DNA from: Laccaria trichodermophora
Taxonomy: Eukaryota; Basidiomycota; Agaricomycetes; Agaricales; Hydnangiaceae
Direction: 5' to 3'
Length of the DNA stretch: 64,000 bases
NCBI GenBank assembly: GCA_018417955.1
Contig: JACTVC010000027.1
Location: 310,001 to 374,000, forward strand
Both the position numbers and the translations under genes were made by a program. Positions 20,748 through 30,934 of this stretch are shown in pieces. The notes beneath the pieces were generated by a model that saw only the letters and a list, made by a program, of their open reading frames with translations, was not told where the DNA came from and made no database searches. Position 1 is the first letter of the stretch. The number at the start of each line of letters is the position of its first letter.

Positions 20748-23340
20748 AAAGAAACAAGCCCAGATGTCTAGCGCACAGCCGTGTTTACTCACCCTTATCT
20801 TTAATGACATGAAGATTGCTCGTCAAGTACGCATATATTCCTCTTATTTGGCTCATATCCAACTCAAGACCCTTGAAAATAGGTCCCTAAAAGTTATGCA
20901 GTGCGTCTGGCGCCTACTGACATACTTCTAACATGATGACTGACGTTTATCAGGAACTCGAAGCCCTCGTACGAAAATGGATAAAGCATCCACCAAACAC
21001 AAGTTTGACTTTACGTGTACCACCCGAGTTTGTCTTTTGTGGTTGTAGAGTAAGCTTGCAAAGAGATTTTTATACAACCTCAGCTTACGCGTGTTTGAAG
21101 GAACGCATAAATGGTCCACACTTTGACGTAGGTTCTGGTTCTTATTTAAGCCCAGACGGTTCGTTAAATATATATTCATAGCTTACAGGCGAAGACTCGT
21201 ATCAAATTGCAGTCAAGGGTGTACAAATGCTTCATGTCGAGATCGTCACAGCTGAAGTTTGAGCCAATGAACAATTCCAGAATCTTTTCGCAGGGCCGCG
21301 TTTAATCACCCTTTGCGATGGTAACATGGAGACTGTTTGTTCAGTATGCATATATTCCTCTTTTGTGGCTCATATCCAGCTCAAGACCCTTGAAAATAGC
21401 TTCCTAATAGTTATGCAGTGTGTCTGGCATCTATTGACATGCTTCTAACAATGACTGACATTTATTAGGAACTCGATGCCATCGCCCGAGCTTGGGCAAA
21501 GCCACCGCCAGAGGTATACTACCATGTTCCACAAGAGTATGCTTCCCTTTATGCTACAGTAAGCTTGCAAAGAAATTTTTACTCAGTTGCTTATGTGTGT
21601 TTGAAGCGAGCTGGTCCCTACATTTGGGCAAGTTCTGTTTCCTATGAAAGCCCAAACATTTTATTGAATATATATTTATAGCTTACAGGCGAAGACTCGT
21701 ATCGAACTACAATCAGGGGTATACAAATACTTCTTGTCGAGATCGTCAGTGACATTCCTCCACCACCAGATGAGCCACTGTGAGTAAAGTTTAAGATGAA
21801 GAAATATATACCTATCTCATTTCCTTTTGAAACATCTAGCCCACCTTTGTAAGCTATTCTTCACACACCATGCCATCCGCTTCTTGAGAGCACTTCACAG
21901 GACTCCTGTGCTTGAAATGCCTGCTATATCTAATCCGAAGTTGATGCCCAGCGAACCTGTCACACGTTTACTCACCCTTGCCTATGGTGACAAGGAGACT
22001 ATTGGTCTAGTATGCATATATTCCTCTTATGTGGCTCACATCTGACTCAAAACCCTTGGCAATAGCTCCCTAATAGTCATGCAGTGCATCTGGCATCTAT
22101 TGACATACTTCTAACTATGACTGACATTTATTAGAAACTCGATGCCATCGCCTGAGATTGGATAAAGCCACTGCCAAGGGCAATTTATAGTTTACGTGTT
22201 CCAGCCAGGTATGCTTCACTTGATGGTATGGTAAGGTTGCAAAGGGAATTTTAAACATCTCAATTGCTTACGTGTGTTTGAAGCAACTGGTAGCTGGTCC
22301 CTACATTTATGCAAGTTCTGGTTCCTATGGAAGCCCAAACATTTCATTGAATATATATTCACAGCTTAAATGCGAAGACTCATATCAAATTGCAATCATG
22401 GGTCTACAATGGCTTCACATCGAGATCATCAGTAACATTCCTCCACCTCCAGATGAGCCACTGTGAGTAAACTTTGAAGTCATCAGCAGCTGAGGATGTA
22501 CTTGATAAAGAGACCATCAGACGCATCTTGTCTGCCATTCAAAAGGTGATGGAAGACCTCAAGGCTGATACATCTCAAATACCGCTGGCGGAGAAAGCGG
22601 CCGCACGACTGCATGCAATTTTTAACTTTGTTTTTTCTAGCAAGAGTTCTTGCAAGACACTTGTCAACTTTCGAGGAGATGATGCTAAAATAGTCCTCAA
22701 CTCTCTCCAATGGGTGAGTAGCTTCTCATCCTCAAATCTTTATTTACAATGTAATGTTGATCACAATTAAAAGTTACTCGATCACCCACAATCGAACTCC
22801 ACCCAGAGGAGCAGGCTGCTTTCAGTGTTGCAACGTCTATCCCGCAAAAGTGGGTTATATCCAGAATGTATCATTCTAAAAGATGTTGTACGTGAAGACG
22901 ATTGTGCTGTTGCCTCAGGTCACTTTGGGGAGGTTTGGAAAGGGAAGTTTCACGATCAAGAAGGTTGTCTCAAGGTCATCAAGATCTATAAGCAATCTGA
23001 TGTTGATCGCCTCTTGAAAGTGTGTTCCTCCCATTTTTCATGCAACAATAATGATTTTGACTTCATCATTTTGAGGCTTTGCCAAGGAAGCAATTTTGTG
23101 GAGCCAGCTGTCGCATCCAAACTTGCTTCCATTTTACGGAATGTATCATCTCAAAGATGGGCACGGCAGAGTATGTCTGGTTTCTCCATGGATGAATCAT
23201 GGAACTATAAAGGACTATCTCTCCGGAAACCCACAGGTGAATCGCGTCCTCCTGGTGCGTTTTCATTGTGACAAGGAAAACAGAATGCTCTGATGGTGAT
23301 GAAGGTGTCTGATGTTGCTGCTGGCGTGTCGTGTATTAGA
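20748..23340 (+). pseudogene. Broken paralogue of the repeat-kinase gene
   Basis: Remnant of a gene related to the intact one at 24081-27783. Three copies of the repeat module follow each other (20752-21262, about 21290-21788, about 21885-22463), each split by introns at the same places. They lead into a kinase N-terminal region (22483-22708) and N-lobe (22769-23020 with GHFGEVWKGKF, then about 23076-23340). Lesions: the 5' end is separated by the hAT pair; module 1 ends in TGA at 21260-21262; module 3 has TGA in place of CGA at 22153-22155; the splice donor after GPYIW in module 2 is lost. The kinase stops at 23340 before the HGDLK catalytic loop, DFG and C-lobe. A functional kinase is excluded. 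Confidence 0.75.
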
Positions 23341-25875
23341 CAGGTGAGAACTTCGAGAGTTCCAAGAAAAAAAATACAATATCAGGAAGAAACAAAGCTA
23401 GACATTCCTGACAATAGACGGGGGTTGCGCATCGTGTTCACTGGTATGCGCCATGCAAACCCATTAATATTATCCCTTCCTACTTTTCCCAATTGCCTTT
23501 GCCAGCTATTAATCTACCAATACCACTAAATACCCACCCACATTTCGATACTACTGATGTCTTTCTTGCGAATATTATACTTATGTCTAGTAATTCGACG
23601 CTCAAGCACCTTCAAGCGCTCAAGGCGGAGTTGGTTTGAATTTGATGGGAAGGTGCCATGCCGTCTCTCGGATGTCACCGGTTGTGATTTGTCATGGGTG
23701 GATCTGACGTCCGTAATGACACCTTGAGGCAGTGCCTGTGCCCAACCCTGCCAGCCTCGAGGCAAACGATTGAAGTTGACTTCAATGATCACCGTTGTAT
23801 GTATTTTTCATTCATTCCCACGTCGATCACTTCACTGAACGTTGTAAGCGCGGGACGCAATTATTGCGATTCAACAAAAACATAGTACTCTAAAAAAACA
23901 TTCTGCAAGTAGACAACTTGTGAACACGGCGCATGGCAGCGCATTGCCCCACCGTATAGATCACCCTTTACCCTTCCTCCTCTTTTTCCTTCCCCCATAC
24001 TTTCCTCGTTGCTCAGAGAAGCGCCGCGGCGTTGTCTGCCCTTCCTCTCTTTTTGGTACTGCATCCCACTCTATACCAGGATGCCCACCTGCCCCCAGTG
24101 CGAAAATGGATATTTTAGCAACAAGGAGGCCCTCCTGCAACACATGAAGACATCTTCAGCATGGCATCCGTCTTGTTCAATCTGCGACAGAAGATTTTCA
24201 TCGGTGCAGGCATACGACGCAGTAAGTGCACAAGGTTGGTATTTTCCCCCTTTTGAATCCAATCACTTCCTAGCACATGGAAGCAAAACATCCTCCAACA
24301 TACGACTGCACGGTTTGCAACCGTCCGTTTCACGCGCCATTTGCACTAGAGGGCCACTACTGCGGATCTCCTTCTCATCCGAACTGTTCCCGGTGCGGAC
24401 GGGGATTTAAGGACACTCCTGCCTGTGAGGAGGTAGGCGTATAGTATCACAGAGTCCAGACTCAACCTTATCCGTTGTGTTAGCACCATCGGACGGCTCA
24501 CCCAAAAATTCCGTGTGCGCTATGTGGAGGAAAAAGTGTTTATGAAGAAGAATTAAACCGTCATTATTTCGAGTCGCAAAATCATCCTTCCTGTACACAA
24601 TGTGCGCAAGAATTCAAGGATGATTCTGCACTACGCGAGGTTTGTCCTTTTTTTTTGCTGTTTACCAAAGAACAAGCCCAGATGTCTAGCGCACGGCAGC
24701 ATTTATTTACCCTTGCCTATGGTAACATGGAGACTGTCCTTATGGTACGCATATATTCCTTTTATGTGGCTCATATCCCGCTCAAGACCCTTGAAAATAG
24801 CTCCCTAATAATTATGCAGTGCGTCTGGCGTTTACTGACATACTTCTAACAATGACTGATGTTTATTAGGAACTTGATGCCGTCGCCCGAGATTGGATAC
24901 AGCCACCGCCAGAGGCATTCTTCAGTTTACGTGTTCCAGTCGAGTATGCTTCAATTTATGCTGCAGTAAGCTTGCAAAGAGATTTTCATACGATCTCAGT
25001 TGCTTACGTGTGTTCAAAGCGACTGGTAGCTGGTCCCTACATTGACGTAGGTTCTGGTTCTTATTTAAGCCCAGACGGTTCATTCAATATATATTCATAG
25101 CTTACAGGCGAAGACTCGTATCAACGTGCAGTCAAGGGTGCAGAAGGGTCTCGTGTCGAGATCGTCAGTGACGCTCCTCCACCTCCGTCGTGAGTAAAGT
25201 TTAAGATGAAGAAATTTATACCTATCTCATTTCTTTCGAAATATGTAGCCCACCTCCGTAAGCTACTCTTCACCCATCGCGCCATCCGCATCTTGAAGAC
25301 ATTTCACAGTCCGCCTCCTGTGCTTGAAATGCCCGCTACATTCAATCGGGAGTTGACGCCAGGCGAACATGTCGCACGGTTACTCACCCTTGCCTATGGT
25401 GAGATGGTGACTCTCCGTATGGTACGCATATATTCCTCTTATGTGGCTCATATTCCGCTCAAGACCCTTGAAAATAGCTCCCTAATAGTTATGCAGTACG
25501 TCTGGCGTCTGCTGACACACTTCTAACAATGACTGACATTTATTAGGTACTCTACGCCGTCGTCCGAGATTGGATAAAACCACCGCCAGAGGCAGTCTTC
25601 AATTTATGTGTTCCAGTCGGGTATGCTTCAATTCATGCTGAAGTAAGCTTGCAAAGAGATTTTCATACGATTTCAGTTGCTTACGTGTGTTTGAAGCGAC
25701 TGGTAGTTGGTCCCTACATTGACGTAGGTTCTGGTTCTTATTCAAACCCAGACGGTTCATTGAATATATATTCATAGCTTACAGGCGAAGACTCGTATCA
25801 AATTGCAGTCAAGGGTGTACAACGGCTTCGTGTCGAGATCTACAGTGACGCTCGTCCACCCCCTGATGAGACACC
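20752..25875 (+). repeat. Five copies of a coding module shared by the two kinase paralogues
   Basis: Copies begin near 20752, 21290, 21885, 24682 and 25310. Each encodes about 95-110 residues over four exons: (a) L-T-L-A-Y-G.., (b) ELDAVARDWI.PPPEA..RVP.EYAS, (c) RLVAGPYID, (d) LTGEDSYQIAVKGVQRLRVEI followed by a Pro-rich linker. Introns are conserved too, including the GTAAGCTTGCAAAGA donor. I do not recognise the domain. The strand-helix-strand pattern with a final 'LRVEI' strand loosely suggests a PB1 or ubiquitin-like fold, but this is a guess. Confidence 0.7.
23341..24080. other. junk after truncated kinase and promoter of the fusion gene
   Basis: The kinase homology stops abruptly near 23340. 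A short open stretch near 23584-23720 has no recognisable domain. The rest is probably the promoter of the downstream gene, with a pyrimidine-rich stretch at 23965-24060. Confidence 0.45.
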
Positions 25876-27783
25876 GTGAGTAAAGTTTAAGATGAAGAAA
25901 TTTATAAATTATACCTATCTAATTTCCTTTCGAAATATGTAGCCCACCTCCGTAAGCTATTCTTCACACATCGCGCCATCCACGTCTTGAGAACATTTCA
26001 GTCTACCTCCTGTGCTTAAAATGCCCGCTAGATCCAATCTGGAATTGACGCCAGGTGAACATGTCGCACTCGACGTTATGATAAACTCTGATGTAATTAA
26101 TTATCCAACTTCTCGGGCTGCAGTCGAGAGTTTTATCCAAACTCAAACTCGAGCCACCTCTATGCCTTCACGCCTTTACAACTGGAAATCACCCAAAGAA
26201 TGGCCTCAAAGCGCCGGAGAGGGGGATATCAACTTTGACGCTCTAAGTTCAAAGGCCTCATCCCCAGTAGAGGATGTATTTGATGTAGAGACCGTCAGAC
26301 GCGTCTTGTCCGCAATTCGAAAGGTGATGAAAGACCTTAAGGCTGATGCATCTCAAATACTGCCGGCAGACGAAGCGGCCGCGCGACTGCACACAATTTT
26401 TGACCTTGTTTTTTCTAGCAAGCGTTCTTGCAAGACACTTCTCAATTTTCAAGGAGACGATGCTAAAATAGTCCTCAATTCTCTCCAATGGGTGAGTAGT
26501 TTCTCATCCTCAAATCTTTGTCCATGTTGATCACGATTAAAAGTTACTCGACTACCCACAATCAAACTCCACCCAGAGGAGCAGGCTGCTTTCAGCCTTG
26601 CTTCGTCTATCCCGCAAAAGTGGGTTATACCCAGAGTGTATCATTCTAAACGACATTGTGCGCGAAGACGATTGTGCCGTTGCCTCGGGGCACTTTGGGG
26701 AGGTTTGGAAGGGGAAGTTTCGCGATCAACAAGTTTGTCTCAAGGTCGTCAAAATCTATAAGCAGTCTGAGCTTGATCACCTTCTGAAAGTGTGTTCCTT
26801 CCATTCTTTATGCAATAATGATTTCGACTTCATCTATTTTTAGGTTTTTGCCAAGGAAGCAATTTTATGGAGCCAGCTTTCGCATCCAAACTTGCTTCCA
26901 TTTTACGGAATATATTATCTCGAAGATGCGCACGGCAGAGTATGTCTGGTCTCTCCATGGATGAATAACGGACATATAAAGGACTATCTCCTGGAAAATC
27001 CACGGGTGGATCGCATCCTCCTGGTGCGTTTTTTGCTGTGATAAGGAAATCAAATTGCTCTGATTGTGATGAAGGTGTTCGATGTTGCTGCTGGCGTGTC
27101 ATACCTGCATCAAAAAGCTATCGTTCACGGAGATTTAAAGGGGGTGAATATCCACTTGTCTATGTTGAAAATACTGTTGAAAGGGATTGATTAATAGGTG
27201 AATATTCTTGTGACGGAATCCGGGAAAGCCTGTCTTGCAGATTTCGGTCTTTCTAATCACGTTGATGCTGAAATGCTAACGTGGACATCCGAAAGTTCTG
27301 CAAGTACTGGTGGGACTGTTCGTTGGCAAGCTCCAGAATTATTCAATCCGGAAAACGGTAAATCCAAGTCAACAAAAGAGACTGATGTTTATGCCTTTTC
27401 TTGTGTATGTTATGAGGTATGTGTCATATGTCCATTGCTGGCTTTCTTGGCATTTAAGACATTTGAATTTTACCAAGATCTTTACCTGTCAGGTTCCATT
27501 TCATGAAATACCCCGGGAGTTTACTGTCATGATGAAAGTCATGGAGGGAAAGCGTCCTTCTCGCCCGGCGAAGAATAGCGCGCCTTTCGTTGAATGGGGG
27601 CTCACAGACTCTATGTGGAGGATGATGGAGCAGTGCTGGGATCGAGATCCGAAGAATCGTCCTACGATGAGCAGCATTTCCGGGAAGGATTTTCTTTCTT
27701 CGCTCGTTGACAATAGACCCTCGGGAAAAGGGGAAGCTCTTTCGCCACCACAATTCCGCGGAGCCATGCATGGATTTTTATAA
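24081..27783 (+). CDS. C2H2 zinc finger - repeat module x2 - TKL-type protein kinase fusion
   Basis: Seventeen exons join in phase to 857 aa: 24081-24221, 24274-24432, 24484-24639, 24682-24744, 24870-24965, 25020-25046, 25101-25189, 25310-25421, 25547-25642, 25697-25723, 25778-25875, 26002-26491, 26544-26789, 26844-27023, 27075-27143, 27198-27416 and 27478-27783. Residues 1-152 carry Cys/His fingers of the agaric C2H2 type (CPQCENGYFSNKEALLQHMK, CSICDRRF, CTVCNRPF, CSRCGRGF, CTQCAQEF). Residues about 153-354 hold two copies of the unknown module; 355-520 a linker with a helical kinase N-region. About 560-835 is the kinase: G-loop GHFGEVWKGKF, Lys585 in CLKVVK, HGDLKG with Asp680, DFGLS Asp698, APELF. 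HGDLK replaces HRDLK, usual in agaric TKL-like kinases. All catalytic residues are present, so activity is plausible. Whether one transcript spans fingers and kinase is inferred from phase; transcripts would decide. Confidence 0.75.
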
Positions 27784-28260
27784 GTGTTTCCTGTTGCCCA
27801 GATGATATAATATTACATGTGTTCTCGTGAATTCAATGCACCTGAGTATCACAAGTTCGAGATTCTGTGTTGTAAGCGGTCCTGGGTGATGTGCGATTCG
27901 CATCATACTTACTTCTGTCGTTGGACAGCCAGATGGCCAACGTCATTGCCCACTTGAATGGCCACTGTGCTTTGGCCTTTACCTCCCGAACGTTTGTTCG
28001 ATGGAGAGAACGCGAGCAGGACGTGTGAAAGTGGTTGACCGTGCGGATTTTATTCAGGTGTGTTGGCCTTTGTCGTTGAACCAGTCAGAGCCGGAGCTCC
28101 AAAAACGTTGTGTCAATGTTCAATAAAAAAGATGCATTTGACCTAAATTCACTAACAGAATGTCATTCAACGATTGATTAGATGTACAACCTTCGATGGT
28201 TCAATGGGGAGCGGACGTGAATGGATGTGAGTGCGAAGTGAGTGTTTAAGACGAACATAA
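27784..28260. other. intergenic, no gene seen
   Basis: Follows the fusion gene and precedes the CSN3 relic. No supported feature. Confidence 0.45.
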
Positions 28261-29992
28261 TCACGAAAACACCCTCTCCTCCCACATCGCCTGACTCCCA
28301 CTCATACTCACAAACATCTCTTTGTCCGCCGTTGGTGCCCAGGGAGAGTCATCTCTCGACTTCACAGCCTATCAAGAAAGAAAAAGGCATCGTGTCAGCA
28401 CACCTGAAAGTAATCAACAGAGGGACATGGAGAAGAGAAGAGAGGACGAAAACAGACCTTGCTCAAAAAGTCCTCCCTCCTCTTAGTCTCTTGCTTAAGA
28501 TACCCAAGCAATGCCGTCTGCTGCTGAACGTCCAACAACGCCTCATCAACTTGTTCCTTCGTGAACTGCGGTGACAGGTCCGAGAACGTCATGGTCCCAT
28601 CTGCGGAGATTTGGGCACTGATGTCGTTTGATTCGATCTACCAGAGCGTTATATAGGTAGGTGAAAGAATAAAATGAAGGGGGTGGACGCACCAAGCTGA
28701 GCAGAAGTTCCCCGACCTCGTCCTCTGAACCTATCTTGATTGCTTTGCCAATGTTCGCGAGGTGAAAGGTGACGTAGGTGGCTGTCAGCTTCTTCAACAC
28801 CCAGCGAGCCGCACGGGCAACAGCTTGGCTGATTGGGCCCAAGCTTTTCCCCTATCACGGGATGGGTTAGACGAGGTAGAGAGGAACATCAAGGACTTAC
28901 AGCAGAGAAGATCTGCCTCTCTTTATCGTATATCTCATGAAGCAATTCGGTGCTTTGTGGGTAGGCGCTAATGAAGGCGTAATACGAGGTGCTCTTAAAC
29001 AAACGGATGAGCAGAAGAGGTGACGTCTGTTCGATATCCGCGTAGGTAAGACAGTGAAAGCAGGGGAGAGGGGAACGAACCTTGCCCCTGGATATCAGCT
29101 AAACCAGCTTCAACGTCTTCAAAGCCCCATCTGCAACGCCGAGGGATAGGTGCCTGGGCTAGTCACGCAGATCTCAAAGTACTCTTCCACTTCAGGCCAG
29201 CGTTTGAGGGCAGCGAGCGCGATACCGCCGGTGTAGTGATATGTGATCGTTGTGGTGCAGATCTGATATGTTCATGTCGACGTTGAAGATGGGTTTCTCG
29301 AGTACTGGCAGGGCTTCGATCAATTGGCGGGTGGTAACGCATGTCTAGATGCCGCGTGAAAGGGAGGGCGCAGACGTACGGTCAAGAATATGGCGTGGAT
29401 GGTGGTCAGGAATGATGGAGATGGATCGGGAGGATAGCGAGAGACAAATTGTAAAGTGGTTGGATGGCCAGCTTAAACTGTGAGAGGTCATTAGTGACGG
29501 CCTCATCTAATTAGAGGAGAGACAGCCTACACCATTCGACTAGCTAGCCATGCTTTCTATACCTTGGCGAGGATGGTCACTACAGTATGATGAGAAGTTG
29601 TTCAAAGAGCATTATGGCTATAGGCACGTACCGCAATCTGGCGCACAGCTTGTTCTGGGCTGAAGTTCCTGCACAAGTCGAAGATCACCGGCCACGGTGG
29701 CTGCGGCACCCCTTGGAGAGTCATAATTGCCGTCCTACCTGATAATCAGATATACGGTTCGAACCTTTGAGGAATGGGACTCACAGGATGTCAGGATGCA
29801 ACGGGCTCCAAAGTGGTCGCCGTCACAGCTAACACCGAAGGCGGATCTAGATCACCAGGTAACACGCTGGCTAGGATGTGATCGCAGTTATTTTTTGGCA
29901 GGATGTTGTGTAGAGTAAGATTGAGGGCTGAAATGCTATTGGCCGCCGTGATGCACAACCTGATCGATGCTGGTAAGGTCTCCTGGCGCCAT
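28261..29992 (-). pseudogene. COP9 signalosome subunit 3 (CSN3), decayed copy
   Basis: On the minus strand the sequence aligns by eye with CSN3: an N-terminus with ATG 29992 (MAPGDLTSIDQVVH) and ISALNLTLHNILPKN; a middle with TTRQLIEALPVLEKPIFN, GGIALAALKRWPEVEEYFE; a PCI region with KKLTATYVTFHLANIGKA and IESNDISAQISADGTM; and the tail KSRDDSPW ending at the TGA of 28261. CSN3 is a core PCI subunit of the complex that removes Nedd8 from cullins. Lesions: a shift after DQVVH, one at 'DLHHND/TYHYTGG' near 29250, one at 'SALQM/ALKTLK' near 29127, and TAG in place of a Gln codon near 29105. The 3' half (28261-29060) still splices in frame. A short active product is possible but the full gene is broken. 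Confidence 0.7.
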
Positions 29993-30375
29993 TGTTCCTT
30001 CGTCTGTGTCAAATTCTATTTAAAAAAAGAGTCATAAGCATCGCAGCTAAGAGTTTCAAATCACTATTCGCAGTCAGTTACGACCTTCAACTAGCTCGCT
30101 CGTTCCAGACACCCACACCCACGCGCACTGTTGATTGTAATCGTGTGACTCACTCTTATAGTTCAGTCAACTACCGATCGATTTTTAGTTATCTGCCTCG
30201 GCGCTCAGTTGCGCGTAGGCGAAAGCATATCGGACCAGCGTCGACGATGTAGACGAAGTCGAGGAACACGAGCTTCGTGAAGGGTTACGTAATACTAATA
30301 TTCAAATTGACGTAACAAATCACGAGGGTCACGTTGTGTCACAATAATTTCAAAAGAAATAAGAAAGAAATTTCA

Positions 30376-30600
30376 GATTGCCACAGGCTCGTTCTACAGC
30401 AGAAATACGTTGATCAAGGACGGTTTCGTTTGAAGATTGAGGGAGAGGACGATGCGAAAAAGGCGTTCGTGGCTTCGTTTGGTGGGTTGTTGACGGAGAT
30501 GAGTGGGCAAACACGCCTCCTCTCGTGTTCAACGTCAACTCTCATGCGGGGGCCTCTCTCACACTACAACGGATGGCAGCGGATACGAAACTCGCAAGTA
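30376..30600 (+). pseudogene. MRP51 C-terminal fragment
   Basis: The reading VLQQKYVDQGRFRLKI and AFVASFGGLLTEM matches the intact MRP51 of this window (VLQEQFVDSGRYSLKL, FIASFGGLLADM). After that a frameshift moves the match (NTPPLVFNVNSHAG) to another frame. It lacks the first two thirds of the gene. It lies about 17 kb from the intact gene and directly beside the CSN3 relic. Confidence 0.75.
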
Positions 30601-30934
30601 AGTCCATAATCCTAAACTTTGCACCTGACGCCTACTGATCTTGCTTGACGAACGTTTGAGGTTGAGGGCAGTACGACCGCGATCAGTTCCCGAGTGCCCA
30701 AACAGCCCTTACTGGGACACAAACGAATGGGGGCCTGATATGCCTATTGGGGCACCACTATCCACTTCATGATCGATGAAGGGCGTTAGGTGCAACGTAG
30801 GCGCTGAAAGCCACACCCCATTTGTAGCCAACGTTAGGATCAGCTGACATGTTATCAGGGTTTCATCAAGCTATAAAACGACGATCTGGATTGCTGGGAA
30901 CTACTGCACTGGCGTTCGCAGACCAAAGAGCGAA
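30601..30934. other. promoter region of the subtilase
   Basis: No ORF of note. A TATA-like element (GCTATAAAACG, about 30869-30879) lies about 65 bp before the subtilase ATG. Confidence 0.5.
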
